From positions 1,730,008 to 1,794,007 of the forward strand of contig BCJX01000005.1 of assembly GCA_001600415.1 (NCBI GenBank): a DNA stretch of 64,000 nucleotides, written 5' to 3'. This document shows positions 1-11,919 of the stretch, piece by piece. This DNA is from Pascua guehoae. Lineage: Eukaryota; Basidiomycota; Tremellomycetes; Trichosporonales; Trichosporonaceae. The notes below the pieces were generated by a model that saw nothing but the letters and a program-made list of their open reading frames with translations, made no database searches and was not told the origin of the DNA. The translations under genes were made by a program, and so were the position numbers. Every line of letters starts with the position of its first letter. Within the stretch, counting starts at the first letter, position 1.

Positions 1-1225
1 GCAAGGGGGAAGGCAAAGCAGGAGGGGAAGACAAAGTGGGGGGAGGACGACAAGGTGGGGAAAGGGCAAGGTGGTAGAGGAAAAGGCGTGGGTGGGAACG
101 GAGGAGGAGGGAGAGTATACAGAGTCACATGGGCCACGTCATCGCCAAAATCTTGTAGACTGCATCGCGCATCAGCATCGTAAAAGTTTAGTTACAATGT
201 ACAGCATTTTCTTGTCGCATCTTTACCTTGGCTGACATCCTTGCATCCTTGCATCGTCCTTGGGTTGCCTGTACACTACGCCCAAAGGCGAATGGTAGGG
301 TGGGCGCGGCCAGCCGAACTATGGTCTCCTCCTATTCCCCGGGCAGGTCGGAGGCGGAACACCGCCAAGCCTCGCATACTGTAACACGGGCAGGGATCCG
401 GCCTCGTATGTTCGAGGGGTGGGGTCGGCGGTACTTAGCCCCGTCGGTCGTCTAGTACACGTTACTGTTGTGCGCGAGTACTAATGTGTACAGTTCGGCC
501 TGTATGCGTGTTGATGTATGTGAGGTCGTGCAGGCAGTGCCCATTGGACGAATGTAATCCCCCTGCACTCCTGGTAGTGTCTGTAAACCGTTTGGCAATA
601 CTGTGCCCTTGCACGTACATGTCCCGTATACGGCCCTGGCTGTGTCCCATTGGGATCGGAGTGCTGGGGCGCGGTCACTTGCCTTGCCGTCTCCTTACTA
701 GCTCAAGTTTGCACGCGTGCACACCAGGCGCTGGTGTCCGAAGCGCGTCGGTGGCTGCCCGTGAGGTCAATTGGACCAGGTCTGTGATCGGGGTTAGCGA
801 TCAGTTGGAGATGAGGTGAGTGGGTGTTTAGCTATCCAACATACACGCATTTGTGAGCTTTACGCAGGTGCACCTGTCATACTGCCACAGTTAAACAGTG
901 ATCATGTATCGAGCCCTAGCTGTGCAGCCGGTGGTTCAGCACCTATGGGATCGGGTAACTCGGATGCATGGGTACGAAACGTCAAAGACAGGATGAAGGT
1001 TGCTCTACAAATCGTCACGGGGTCATGGTATAGTGCGGCGTGGTCTGGGGGCGCACAGTGCTGTGGATGGGGCCGGTGGCGGACATGGCGGATGGCGGGT
1101 GGCAGATGGCGCGGGGTGAAAGGGGCGAAGGCGGGGAACGCAGCGGACGCGATAGCAGGCGAATACGGACGGCGAACACGGCGAACAGGGCAAACGCGGC
1201 GAACACGGCAGCCAAGCGACGTGCA
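1..1225. other. Non-coding stretch, nothing recognised
   Basis: I see no convincing gene. The first 120 bases are purine-rich low-complexity DNA. The open frames here are short, lack biased codon use and match nothing I know. The right end is the 3' flank of the minus-strand gene that stops at 1226. Confidence 0.6.
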
Positions 1226-2910
1226 CTACGCCTTGCTCATCCGGCGCTTCTTGTACGTCCGCAGCGCGCGCGGGGGCACGGGGGCGGAGCGGTCAGACGC
1301 CTTGCGGGGTAAGCGCTTGCGCTTGGGCGACGTCTCGTCGTCGGTCCCCTGCGGGGGGACCGAGGGCGGGCGGTCGTTGGTCTCGGCGTCCGAGGATTCG
1401 TCGGCCTTGGTCTCCATGTCTGCAACGGCGTCCTTGGCGGCCTCGAGGGTCTCGGTGGCTGCAGAGTGGGCCGACTCCGAGTCCGAGTCGGCGTCCGAGC
1501 CCTGGTCGGACGCAGGGGCGGGAGGTTCGCCAGGCTCGGCCTCGTCGCCGCCATCGTACTCGGGGGCTGGTCCGGCTCCCGCCTCGGCCTCGTCCTCGGC
1601 CTCGGAGTCGGATTCGTCCGACTCGTCCTTGGGCGCCTTGGGCTTGCTGTTGTTGACGGTGACGTTGAGGGTGATCTGGTGTTAGTGCCGATGAGACATT
1701 GGCGACTCACCGTGACGTCGAGCTCGTCATCGCCGACCGTGATGGTGCCCTTCTTGTGGCCGTTCCAGCCGAATGATCTGCGGTTAGTGGTGTCGAGGCC
1801 ATGGGCGTTGGGTAGTGCTGAGGTGATGTGGGCACAGGTGGCAAGGAAGGACGCAACGCCGCCGGGCGCGTCACGGACGCAGACGGCGCGGCCCTCCCGG
1901 GCCTCTATGCCGCGGGGTGGGCGGCCCGGGGTCCCGTCGGCGTCATCGCCACCACCATGCAGGACGCGTACGGCCTCGTCGACGCCGTCCTCGACGACTA
2001 TGCCTCGGGCGCCATTACCCCCACCCCCACGGGGGAAGGAAGGTTGGAAGGATGGACGGAAGAATGGAAGAACGAAGGGATGGGGGAAGGAACGGAGAAG
2101 GAAGGGTGGAGAGAGCAAGGACGCAAGCACACAACCAAGTGCTGGTAGCTAGCAAACTGGCGGCACAACATACGAGTACTCACCCGGTCGAGAACACCTT
2201 GGGGTTGGCCTGAAGCGAGATGTCGCCAACCATGACGTCGAGCTCCTCGGCGTCCTCCATGAATGCGTCGCCCGTGGTGGGTGGCGGCGCGGCGGCCTTG
2301 GCGGTACGCGTCTTGCGGCCCGAGGCTGGCTTGGTGCCCGCGGCGGTCGTCTTTGTCTTCTTTGCCTTCTCCTTGGCCTTCTTCTCTTTCTCCTTCTCCT
2401 TGTCCTTCTTGGCCTTCTCCTTCTGCTTCTCTTTCTTGACCTTTGCCTTTTCCTCCTCCTTCTCCTTTGCCTTTGCCGCCTTTGCTGCCTCCTTCTCCTT
2501 TGCCTTGAGCTCCTTGGCCGCCTCCTTCTCCTTTGCCTTGAGCTCCTTTGCCGCTTCCTTGTCCTTTGCCTTGTCGGCCGCCGTCTTCTTGTCTGTCTTG
2601 GACTTTGCGGCCTCGACGCTGGCGGTGGCTTTGGTGGCCGATGTGCCGCTGCGGGAGCGCGTCCGGCGCTGCGACTGTGGGGTCAGATGCGAGGAAGCGG
2701 GGGAGGAGGGAGTGAGGCACAGCGATGAGGGCGAGGGGAACAGGGAGTACGCGCACGCCCGGCGGATGGAACCGACATGACGCGGTATCAGCGACTCGCT
2801 GCTCGTGGGCCGTCCGTGCCCTGATGCTATCACCGTGGCTGCTGTCTGCCACATCTCGTGAGCTTGATGAAGCTGCTCACCTGCGTTGTGTCAATGACGC
2901 CGCGAGCCAT
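1226..2910 (-). CDS. Lys/Glu/Ala-rich helical protein with a small conserved core, probably nuclear
   Basis: Four exons (2910-2881, 2674-2184, 1777-1711, 1675-1226) keep phase and give 345 residues. After a short basic N-terminus, residues about 30-130 are almost pure K/E/A with KEKEAAKELKAKEK-like repeats, predicting a long charged single helix or coiled coil. Residues about 165-207 form a small core around F171-S-T-G-S-F-G-W-N-G-H, continued across introns 2 and 3. I recall similar short FSTGS-type cores in uncharacterised fungal proteins, but I cannot name a family. An acidic Ser/Asp/Glu stretch follows, then a basic C-terminus with PKRKR and YKKRR that could be nuclear-localisation signals. 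Intron 3 is only 35 nt, while intron 2 is 406 nt and contains an antisense reductase fragment. No function is assigned; a chromatin or nucleolar role would be a guess. Confidence 0.75.
1864..2019 (+). pseudogene. Fragment of NADPH-adrenodoxin (ferredoxin) reductase, antisense in an intron
   Basis: On the plus strand, inside intron 2 of the minus-strand gene, an open frame reads ALPGLYAAGWAARGPVGV and then IATTMQDAYGLVDAVLDDY. This is the conserved C-terminal FAD/NADP segment of mitochondrial adrenodoxin reductase (ARH1/FDXR family), with the hallmark GW-x-x-RGP-x-GVI-A-T-T-M-x-D. Codons are strongly GC-ending, as in the real genes here. Upstream sequence has no earlier reductase exon, because it overlaps the antisense exons. 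Downstream the frame runs into a purine-rich GGAA tract instead of the rest of the domain. It is therefore a roughly 50-codon gene fragment, not a gene. An alternative is an orphan exon of a rearranged gene. Confidence 0.7.
2040..2116 (+). repeat. Purine-rich GGAA/GGAT tract
   Basis: Almost uninterrupted purines in irregular GGAA, GGAT and GAAC units follow directly on the reductase fragment within the same intron. The tract may mark the junction of the inserted fragment. Confidence 0.6.
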
Positions 2911-3442
2911 TGTGGATGATTTGGATGCAGGGGAGAATGATGTTAAACGGGAGAGTGAGTGATGTTAAAAGGGAGAATGGATGGATGGATGGGTGAAATG
3001 AAGGAAGGAAGGAAGAAACGAGGGGGGGGGGCGTGGGTTGCAAGTCGACTTGTGTTGTTATTGTTCACCTCTGTGGGGGCACATTGCGCCCTGCACAGGC
3101 CATCATCCCACACACGCAGCCACGCGGCGGCCCGTGCCCACTACTGTGGCACCGTGGCACCCACTCCACCACACCACAACCACAGTCAACCGATTGCTTG
3201 CGTGTCGCTCGGTCAAGCTTATACATGAGCGCGCTACCGATACAGCGAAATGCGTTGGGCTCCCCCACAAGCGACAGCGAGGCGAGGCTTGCGAAGTGGA
3301 GCAGTGCAAGATCAAGACATTTAAATGGCGCCGACCATCACCCACGGTCCCGCGATGGGTGGTGGCAGTCGCAGTGGTTTTGAGTCACGTCCGATATACA
3401 GCTGTGTTGATACGACGCCTGGCAGGCACACGCGTATTAGCG
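2911..3442. other. Intergenic: promoter of the 2910 gene and 3' flank of the MFS gene
   Basis: The stretch lies upstream of the minus gene starting at 2910 and downstream of the minus gene ending at 3443. It holds GGAT and GGAA tetranucleotide runs at about 2977-3017 and a G9 run near 3022-3031. No gene was seen. Confidence 0.6.
2977..3031. repeat. ATGG/AAGG tetranucleotide microsatellite with G run
   Basis: Four to five ATGG units, then about four AAGG units, then a run of nine G. Simple-sequence DNA in the presumed promoter of the minus gene starting at 2910. Confidence 0.8.
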
Positions 3443-6040
3443 CTAGTGCATGGCGGCGCCGCCACCACCGCCTGGCCGTTCGCGGTCCTTGGGGAGGGCG
3501 AGCGAGCAGATGGCCGTGAGGCCATACACGACCGCTGAGGTGACGAGGGGTAGATTTGGGGTGAGCGTGAGGAGGAACCCTGCAGCGACGGGAGCAATGA
3601 CGCCTGCGAGACGCGACAGCGCGGCAGACGTCCCACAAGCAGTCCCGCGGATGCTCGTGCCGAATGTCTCGGGGGTCATGCCGTCTGCGGGGTCAGCGTT
3701 TCAGAGTCACACCAACGTGCCGCGGGCCTGTCAGCCCGCGCAAGGTGAAACGCACAGAGAACCGCGTACATGGCCGTCCCTGTGAGGGAGACGAACATGC
3801 TGCTAATGGTGACAGCGAGGTTGGCGCGGACGCGCATAAAGGCAAACATTGCCACGGCGGTCGCCATGGTGCAAGCGGCAAGACTCCTGCGGCGCCCGAG
3901 CCTCGTCTGGATCATCCATGCTCCAATCTGGGAGAGTCAGCAATGTGTGAGGTGCAAACTGTTTGCTCACAATTGAGCCGGGACATCCGGCGACGGCGTA
4001 CAAGACAAAGTCGCGGAGCGCGCCTAAGATTGCCTGTTCGCTGTCCCCCTGGCGCTGCTCGAGTACAGCAGGGAGCCACACGTTGAACATGGTATAAGCT
4101 GCGAATGGTCAGAGCTGCAGGCTGATTGTTCCGGAAACGCACCAAAAGCCATAGAGCCCCAGATGATCCACATGAGGATGACGGTGCGCCTCCACTTTGG
4201 CGAGAAGAGTTTTACCATCTGCCCGCGCCACGAATGCCACCATGCAAAGCGACCTTCTTTTCCTCGGCCACCACGCATGTTCCGGAGTGGCGAGCGCGAG
4301 TGAACGGGCGATAACGGCGCGCTCGGTGATGTGGGGGCGGGAATGTTCATGTCGCTGTCGTTCATGAGGGTGTACGTCTCCTCGATATCCTCGGTGTCCT
4401 CAGGGGGTGGCCCTTCGGCCGCTTCTTGCTGGCGCACGTCGGCACGTCCAATGTCCATCGAGTGGTCGTTAAAAGTGGCAATAGCACGGAGGGAGATGAC
4501 AGCCTCATTGGACCTGCCATTGGCGACGAGGAAGCGCGGCGACTCATGCAGGCGGACGAGGACGAATCGGGCCAGGGCACAGAGGAGGTTCTAACCGTCA
4601 GTTACACCACAGGGCCGGTTGTCACCAGGTACGTGAACGATGCACGGGCGAGCGCGACCACCTGGGCTACTCACAAAGAGGCCGAGCACGAGAAGCACAT
4701 GCCGCCAACCGTCGTTTGCACCGCCAGCAATGTCGCACCCTTCAAACGCCTTGCAGCTCTTCTGGGGGAGGACCATGAGGCCGACGACCGACGAGAGCAC
4801 GGCGCCAATGGAGAAGAAGACGGAGAGCAGCGTGAGGAGATACTGCTTCGAGTGCGGGAGGTTCTCCAGGAACAGAGTCCCATCTGTTGGCATGGAGCCA
4901 CTGCAAGTCAGTCTGCCCAAAATCCAAGCGTTGTGAGTGTCACACTTGGTTTGAGCGGCTGTATTTTTCTTTGTTGCAGGAGCGCGCAGGGGTCAGGAGC
5001 GCGCACTCACCCCACGGCTGTGCCCAAGCAGAACAGCCAGATGCACAGGATGGGAAAGCTTGGCGAGAAGCTCGCAAAGATCCCGAAGAGTGCGGTGAGA
5101 AGCAGTGTCGAGTGGAACGGGATTGCACGTCCCAGAATGTCCGATACGACGCCCCACCCCACGGCGCCGACCATCATCTGGGATTGTCAACATGGTGCTT
5201 CGTCCGCGCGACGAAAGGCAACTCGGCGTTGTGTGGTCCATTGAGAAGCACGCCATGTGCCACGTCACTCGCTGTCCGTCATGCACTCACCCCAGCCATG
5301 GTACTCGCACTCAGGACGCCGACGATCTCGCTGCCCAGGTTGAAGTGGATAGCCACGCGCGGGAGGATGACAGCGATGCACTGCAGTGCGCTGTTATCCG
5401 ACATCCACCCGCAGCCGCAGAGCGCGAACAAGCGCCATTGATATGCACCTGTATGTCACGAGGAGTGTAGTGGTGGACAAGACAGGTGTCGTTAAGTAGG
5501 ACGGCGGGTGACAGAGCAGCATGTTGATGAAGCAGAGAAGCGATGCCATGAATTCGTGTGGACACCGAGCCGGATCAGCCGAGTGCCGAGATCGTAGAAC
5601 GGAGCATCGTGGGGATGACGGACGAGGACGACAAGGTGTATATAACGTAGAGAACGAATCGAGAGATTGTGTCAGCACATTCTCTCGCCAGACAGGAGGA
5701 ACAGGAGTCAGACGACCCGACAACAAGAGATGCAACACAGGTCAAGCCTCATCTCAGCGCGCCATCAAGCCACCTTTGGCGTATACCCATCTCCCCGCGG
5801 GGTTCATGGTAGCACACCTCGTAGGCTACACTCACCAAACCCGAGCTTTTCAAGCGTCTCCTCCAGGCCCCTCCCATCATCACTATCGCTGTCCCCGTCC
5901 TCGCTGCTGCCAATGCTGCTCCGCGGCGCCGGGCGCGGCGACACTAAGGGATTCGACGCAATCGAGATGCGCGACACGCCCGGTGGCGGCGAGCGCGTGT
6001 GGCTCCGCGATACTGGGCGAGATGTATCTCGCAAAACCAT
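3443..6040 (-). CDS. MFS transporter, sugar-porter/SVOP-like
   Basis: Eight exons (6040-5836, 5448-5291, 5177-5011, 4900-4675, 4590-4143, 4098-3971, 3927-3756, 3684-3443) join in phase to give 581 residues. The first 60 or so residues are a Ser/Arg-rich cytoplasmic tail ending in an acidic SSEDGDSDSDD patch. The fold is that of a 12-helix major facilitator. The loop 2-3 motif is GWGVVSDILGR (128-138), HESPRF at 267-272 corresponds to the sugar-porter PESPR after helix 6, and LGRRRS follows helix 8. The long central loop (roughly 290-345) is acidic and then Pro/Ser-rich. AYTMFNVWLP begins helix 7. The start is the first Met upstream of the tail. It probably moves a small organic solute across a membrane by proton coupling; the substrate cannot be told. 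Resemblance is to fungal transporters annotated as synaptic-vesicle-protein (SVOP)-like. Confidence 0.85.
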
Positions 6041-9000
6041 GGTGTCGAGGGGTTGGTTGAGGTTGGGTTGGGGAGAGTGGAAGAGTGGGCGATGCGTTGT
6101 ATGCACAGTCGGCGGTTGTTGCAGGTGACCTGGTATCGAAAAGCCACGCCGATGCATGCCGGCGGTGCTGCGGCGCTGCGGCGTGGCGAAGATGCCGAGG
6201 CGCGAGGAGGCGCGAGGGCGGGCGACGTCGCGCGGGGCGACGCGGTGGAGGTCGGGCGTCTGGGGTAAAAGCGTGTGCGCAGGGGTGGAGGGGGACACGT
6301 TTTTTTCCATTTTAGATCCGCTAACCGCCAGATCGAGCGCATGTACTGTAGGTAGGCCTGTAGGAGTGTGCAGGTGACCAGAGCTTATATCCTGGACCCT
6401 CACCCTTGGGTCTTCCTAATGAGTCGCACTCTCCCAAATGCTCGGGACTGGCTGATGGGTGCAAGGAGATGTTGTACAACTCGCTGTGGGTCCATCACCT
6501 CATAGAGATGGTGAGGGCGACTTACGATGCAAACTCGGAAGTCGGTCGTGCGACTTTAAGATGTACCTGTTAACCGACGGCCTTTGGGTGGTAAGGAACC
6601 CGGCCTTTGGTCCAAGTTTCAGGGGGACTATGGCAGTTGAAGCTGGGGGTTGTTGTAGCAAAGCCCCCTCGACGGTCAACCTCGCATCCTTCGTGGCATC
6701 CATCTCGGTGGGTTTCTAGATCGCAAACCGACTGACCATCTGGAGGGCAGATGATATTGCCGTTGAGCTTGCCAAGCTGCTATCCCAGGTCCAAGTTACG
6801 ACCGCCCTGGGAGGGTGAGAGGTAAGAAGCGGATAGATGGCTGTGTCATAACGGATGGAGTGTGACGGAGGCGGGGGCTATGGTGACAACATGAATAACA
6901 TATGGCGCACGGGGCTGACCTCCATGCCAGGCCAATTACTCCACTGACCCAGCTCTTCATCGTTCTTGCTTTAGACGAAGGATGTCGGATACCTACCTGT
7001 GAAGCCATGCAGGGATAGCGGTGATAGCGCCCAGGTCTGTGGCCCGACGACTCACACGTCTCTTCTCCTCCAATGTTTGCCTTTGTGTGGAATATCGCCG
7101 ACCCAATTGACGCACTGGGGTGCAGCGTGGTAACGGAATTGAGGCATCGAAGCAATGTCATTGTCGTAGTCCCAACATAAAACGAGCGTGAGTCGGGTGT
7201 CAGTGCAAAAGCGTGATGCTAGACTTTGGTTATCATGTGCAACGCGTCCCCTGCACACAGGGTACATCGGCGAGTATCGAATTGACACTGGTGTTGGCTT
7301 GGAATGCCCAACCTGACCTCGCCTAGGATCAAGCCCGACGCGACCACCACGAGTCCGAACCCGAGGCATGATCATTTAGGAGTCTGAGAAACCAGCTTCC
7401 GTGTGTCGCGCGCGGTGATTGTCGTCTGCACCTGGCAACGTTGGTCGGAGCCTGTATCCATAGCCATTCAGAAAGCAAAGGCCGAGCTGGAACGGGTTTG
7501 TGGTTTGACGGGAGTGCTCGGGCGCAGACATCCGTCGACCGCGGCCCCTGACCTGTCGCCGCCAAGCTCCACGCCAGCGACGGCAAGGTAGACGTGAGTC
7601 TAAGCAGGGCAGCGACTAGGGCCGAAAGACGTGGTCGAACAAAATATAGCTAGCTTGTGGAAATAGTGGAATGGAAATACTGCAGTTGCATGGCGCCAAT
7701 GGTCGGTTGGAAACGTGAAACGGACAGCAGAGGCATACCGCTGTAGCATGTCAAGCGGTGTGCTATAGTTGACGACGGTTCAATTACATATTGCAGGTCG
7801 CCATGTTCGAGCCGAGGTCTGGCGTCGCCAACCGGCCCCTCGGCGCGCGGTACCACTTGTGTCCGCGTGCGTTGGTGGGATATACTGTGATTCTCTATGC
7901 GGTTGTACGGCCGCCTGCATCGATACCGGGCCGAGAGCGGGTTTACACCTGTTGTCATGCCACATTCCCACGGCTCTTGGCTGCAGCCGCCACATACAAC
8001 GGCTGTTTGGCAGGCATGCTGACCGTGGTGGTAGGTTTGTAGGGCTGTATTAGGCAGAATGTGACTGGCTGCGACGGGGTTAGGCACTAGCTCGACCAGG
8101 CCAGCATCAGAGGTGAGTTGCTAACTACGGCAGAGCACAACTCAATTAGTTGGCCGCGGCCGTCCCGTATTCAATTTGTACTAGGGTAGTGCAGGATGCC
8201 AGTAGCTAGTGGAAGTCGTGCACCGAGAAGAATCCCGAGGTGACGCCAAGGGGTGGGCCAGAAGCAAAGGGAAGTGGTACCATGGTCAACTGCCGGCGGC
8301 CTGCCGGCAAGCGCCGGCACTGACCTGCCGAGCACCCTAGAGTGGGGTCCAAGCTCGTGCCACTCAGTTGCTTCTTGTCTCGCCCAGTGTGTTATTTTGC
8401 TGCAAAGCAGGCACGCTCGCCCCGCACTCGAGCACCGTGCTCGAGCGCGGAGGGGGACGTGCGTTGCCACTTTAGGGACGACTGATGCAGTGTGTGTGCA
8501 CAGAGCGTAGTGAGGGGGTAGGTGGTGAGTTGTTGGTAGCGAGCCCCGCGGGGTCGGAAATGCGGAATCACGGATTTGTTGACGGAAGTGGGGTGGAGGC
8601 TTTCGGTGACCGGGCTTGTCACCCCCGCCCGTAGTGGGTAGTCGCAGAGCAATGGGATGTGCGCGGTTTCGTCATTTGGCCACTGGCGGATGGCCTGGGG
8701 CTCCCCCGCGCTGGACGCCTGGCCCCGGATCATGGCACGGCACGGCCATCGTCGCATGTTGCATTCCATCCATGGACGCGTGACCACTGCTAGACCGAGC
8801 AACTGTCATGCGAACCGCATTGTACCTGCTACTCCACAGTCCTGCCATGAGAAGATATATCAACCCCGTGGCCGGTGGCCTCGACCCCGTCTTCCCACAC
8901 ACTCTTCGACGTCGCACCAAAGCAGTCGGACAATTACACTACGCCATTGCAGGCCACCTGATTCGATAGCGACCTCGGCCACCTACAACACCACCGCACC

Positions 9001-9057
9001 TCCTTACGACTCCTCTTGTCGCTCGTCATCGTCACTCCCCCAACCCTCTAAGCGATC
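6041..9057. other. 3-kb non-coding stretch between MFS and P450 genes
   Basis: The ends are the divergent promoters of the MFS gene (minus) and the P450 (plus). Open frames in between are short and show no codon bias or family resemblance. A GATATATC sequence near 8854, about 200 nt before the P450 start, is a candidate TATA element. Several GCCGGC and GCTCGAGC palindromic words occur at 8285-8450. No tRNA or mobile element was seen. Confidence 0.55.
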
Positions 9058-10608
9058 ATGGAGGCCCTCGAGAACCTTGAGCGCCAGATCAAGGCCATCC
9101 CACCATGGGAGATTGCCGTCGCGGGCGTGGTCGCCTTCCTCGCCTACTTCCTCTTCCCGTACTTTGTCACGTACAAGGACCTGCGCGACATTCCCGCGCC
9201 GTTCCCCGCCCAGTTTACCAACCTGTGGCTGTTCAAGGTGGTGCGTCAGGGCCACCGCCATCTGGTAGTGGACGCGCTCCACAAAAAGTACGGCACCATG
9301 GTGCGCATCCAGCCCAACCACGTCTCTATTGCCTCGGACGACGCCATCAAGCAGATTTACGGCCACGGCAACGGCTTCCTCAAGACCGACTTTTACGACG
9401 CCTTTGTGTCGATCCGCCGCGGTCTGTTCAACACTCGCGACCGCAACGAGCACACGCGCAAGCGCAAGATGGTCTCGCACACCTTTTCGCCAAAGTCGGT
9501 CCGCGAGTTTGAGCCCTACATGCAGATCAACCTTGACCTCTTTGTCAAGCAGTGGGACATGTTGATCAAGGAGGGCAACGGCAAGGCCCGCATCGACTGC
9601 CTCGACTGGTTCAACTACCTGGCCTTTGACATGATTGGCGACCTCGCGTTCGGTGAGCCGTTTGGCATGCTCGCCGCGGGCAAGGACATTGCCGAGCTGC
9701 GCGCGACCCCGGACTCGAAGCCAGAGTATGCTCCCGCCATTGAGATTCTCAACCGCCGCGGCGAGATTTCGGCCACCCTCGGTATCATGCCCATGCTCAT
9801 CCCGTACGCCAAGTACATTCCCGACCCGTTCTTCTCCAAGGGTGTCGAGGCCGTCCAGAACCTCGCAAAGATTGCCATTGCCCGTGTTCAGCAGCGCCTC
9901 ACCCACCCCCCCGTCGACGCACGTACCGACCTCCTCAGCCGTCTCCAGGAGGGCAAGGACAGCTACGGACAGCCCATTGGCCGCGAGGAGCTCACCGCCG
10001 AGGCTCTCACCCAGCTCATTGCCGGCTCGGACACGACTTCCAACTCTTCGTGCGCTCTCCTCTTCTGGGCAGCCAAGACCCCCGGCGTCCTCGCCAAGCT
10101 CCAGGCTGAGCTCGACGAGGCCATCCCCGAGGACACTCCCGTCCCGACCTTTGACATGATCAAGGACCTTCCTTACCTCGAGGCCGTCTTCATGGAGACT
10201 CTCCGCTACCAGTCCACCTCGGGCATCGGTCTCCCCCGTCAGGTTCCCCCCGACGGACAGGGTGTCAACATTCTTGGCCACTACTTCCCTCCCGGAACCA
10301 CCCTCTCGGTCCCCACCTACACGATCCACCACTCCAAGGAGATCTGGGGTCCCGACGCCGATGACTTTAACCCCGACCGCTGGAAGAACATTACCCCGCG
10401 CCAGAAGGACGCCTTCATTCCCTTCTCGCACGGCCCCCGCTCCTGCGTCGGCCGCAACGTTGCCGAGATGGAGATGAAGCTCATCGCCTCCACCTGGGCC
10501 CACCGCTACCAGCCCACCCTCCTCCAGGGCGTCCTCGAGACCAGGGAGGGCTTCCTCCGCAAGCCCCTCGCCTGCGACATTACCATCGAGCGCCGCAAGG
10601 GCGTGTAA
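9058..10608 (+). CDS. Cytochrome P450, CYP53-type (benzoate 4-monooxygenase family)
   Basis: A single exon encodes 516 residues. A membrane anchor lies at about 17-38 (IAVAGVVAFLAYFLFPYF), then the CYP53-like stretch VRIQPNHVSIAS, HGNGFLKTDFYDAFVSI and LFNTRDRNEHTRKRK. The I-helix oxygen-binding motif is A322-G-S-D-T-T327, the K-helix ExxR is E380/R383, and the heme loop PFSHGPRSCVGRN has the ligand C463. Family knowledge: CYP53 enzymes in the ER para-hydroxylate benzoate with electrons from cytochrome P450 reductase, feeding protocatechuate and the beta-ketoadipate pathway. No other gene of that route is beside it. The gene has no introns, unlike nearly all others in the window, and very strong codon bias, which suggests high expression. 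Substrate identity is inferred from resemblance only. Confidence 0.93.
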   Translation: MEALENLERQIKAIPPWEIAVAGVVAFLAYFLFPYFVTYKDLRDIPAPFPAQFTNLWLFKVVRQGHRHLVVDALHKKYGTMVRIQPNHVSIASDDAIKQIYGHGNGFLKTDFYDAFVSIRRGLFNTRDRNEHTRKRKMVSHTFSPKSVREFEPYMQINLDLFVKQWDMLIKEGNGKARIDCLDWFNYLAFDMIGDLAFGEPFGMLAAGKDIAELRATPDSKPEYAPAIEILNRRGEISATLGIMPMLIPYAKYIPDPFFSKGVEAVQNLAKIAIARVQQRLTHPPVDARTDLLSRLQEGKDSYGQPIGREELTAEALTQLIAGSDTTSNSSCALLFWAAKTPGVLAKLQAELDEAIPEDTPVPTFDMIKDLPYLEAVFMETLRYQSTSGIGLPRQVPPDGQGVNILGHYFPPGTTLSVPTYTIHHSKEIWGPDADDFNPDRWKNITPRQKDAFIPFSHGPRSCVGRNVAEMEMKLIASTWAHRYQPTLLQGVLETREGFLRKPLACDITIERRKGV

Positions 10609-11919
10609 GCTAGGGCACCAACAAGGTTCCACAACGTCCCCGAGTGGTGTCAACAATGGCCCAAACTAGCGGCCCGCCCCACGGGCTGCTCCCGTTCAAA
10701 CATTTTGGGCTGCAGAAAAGAAGAACGAAGAACGCGGGGAGGAGCCCCTATGTAGTACTATATCAAGAGTCATGCGGACTCGCCTGTTCCGTTAGGCAGT
10801 AGTAGTCATGCAGCAGATCAAGAACAATGTACGCGAGAGGAAGTCTGCACTTGGTCAGCCGGCCGGACGTGATACACACTTCTGAGTCAGGACATGCCAG
10901 GAAACGGAGTGACAGCATCACCTATGGGTTCCCCCAGCCCATAGACCATATGGTACATCCTAGGCCTCTGCATCGTTTGAAACAAGGTGATGGATGGTTC
11001 GCACATGTTAGTTAGCATGGAAGGAAGGGGAATGCGTAGACATAATGTTGGTCGATCAGCCCCCCCTGTTGGTACGTTGGTCCGGTTGGGAAGCGGCTCT
11101 TGTGGAGCCACCCCCAGCACTGCCTCAGCAAGTTCGCTGGCGAGGTGTATGACAAATACCTGGTCTTATGTAGCACACTGCCAACACACACCTGAACCTC
11201 CAGAACAACTCCCACTTGCCCGACACGCGCGCACTTTTCCCCACTAGTACCCAATCAACCATCATCAGAAATGCAGGAGCTTCACGAGTCATTAGCGTCC
11301 GGTCATGAGCTCACCCTTTGCACTCTTGGAATGAATTGGGAATCAACGTCGTGCGGGGCTTGCAGCTTGCAAAGGGCAACGTTTGGGAAGACGAGCAACG
11401 CACAGCACCGTTGCCAGGTAGCCAGGTGGTCGGATCATGGCACAGTGCACAGTTGGCATGCGTGCGGCGACCATGATGGACATGACGTCAAAACCACGTG
11501 CCAAATGCCACATGTGCGATTCCCTTTTGCTCAACAGATTAAGAGTCAAATCTGTCTCCTTTGGCCGCGCGTTCGAACCCTCGCAGAAGCGATTGTACGT
11601 CGGCCACTCAAGATTTGGCTCTTAGTTTGTTCAGCAGATGGAAATCGATACCGCTGCCGGGCTGGAGTTGTACTCCTGATATGTGTGTCACCACAGCTGC
11701 CGTGCACTACGTCAGAGGCCCGAATGCTGAAACCCGCTGGGCCCCGGCCGCGCCATGTGTACCAGATGCTCCATCGTACCAGAGTCCCGGGCCGGTGCAC
11801 AGGCGGTGAGGAATGCTTCTGGTCTCCAGAGTTGTGGCACTTTGTTGGTACCTTCGAGGCAAGTGAATCATTGCCGTTGAAATGGTTTCCAAAGCTTCTA
11901 GGACTCGAGATATTTACGG
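10609..11919. other. Non-coding stretch after the P450
   Basis: Nothing gene-like was seen. At 11500-11600 a stem ACAGATT/AATCTGT is followed by a GTTCGAACC box. This resembles parts of a tRNA, but the D-arm and T-stem are missing (see rejected items). Confidence 0.55.

Noticed and set aside
1237..2130. 297-codon minus-strand frame across the first gene's introns
   Set aside because: It is the antisense shadow of the reductase fragment joined to exon 3; exon junctions with good splice sites explain the real gene.
9004..10656. 550-codon minus-strand open frame opposite the P450
   Set aside because: Antisense shadow produced by the strong GC-ending codon bias of the P450 gene; composition is typical of such shadows.
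11515..11600. tRNA-like sequence: stem ACAGATT/AATCTGT and a GTTCGAACC box
   Set aside because: No D-arm, the T-stem bases do not pair and no acceptor stem closes. At most it is a relic or chance.
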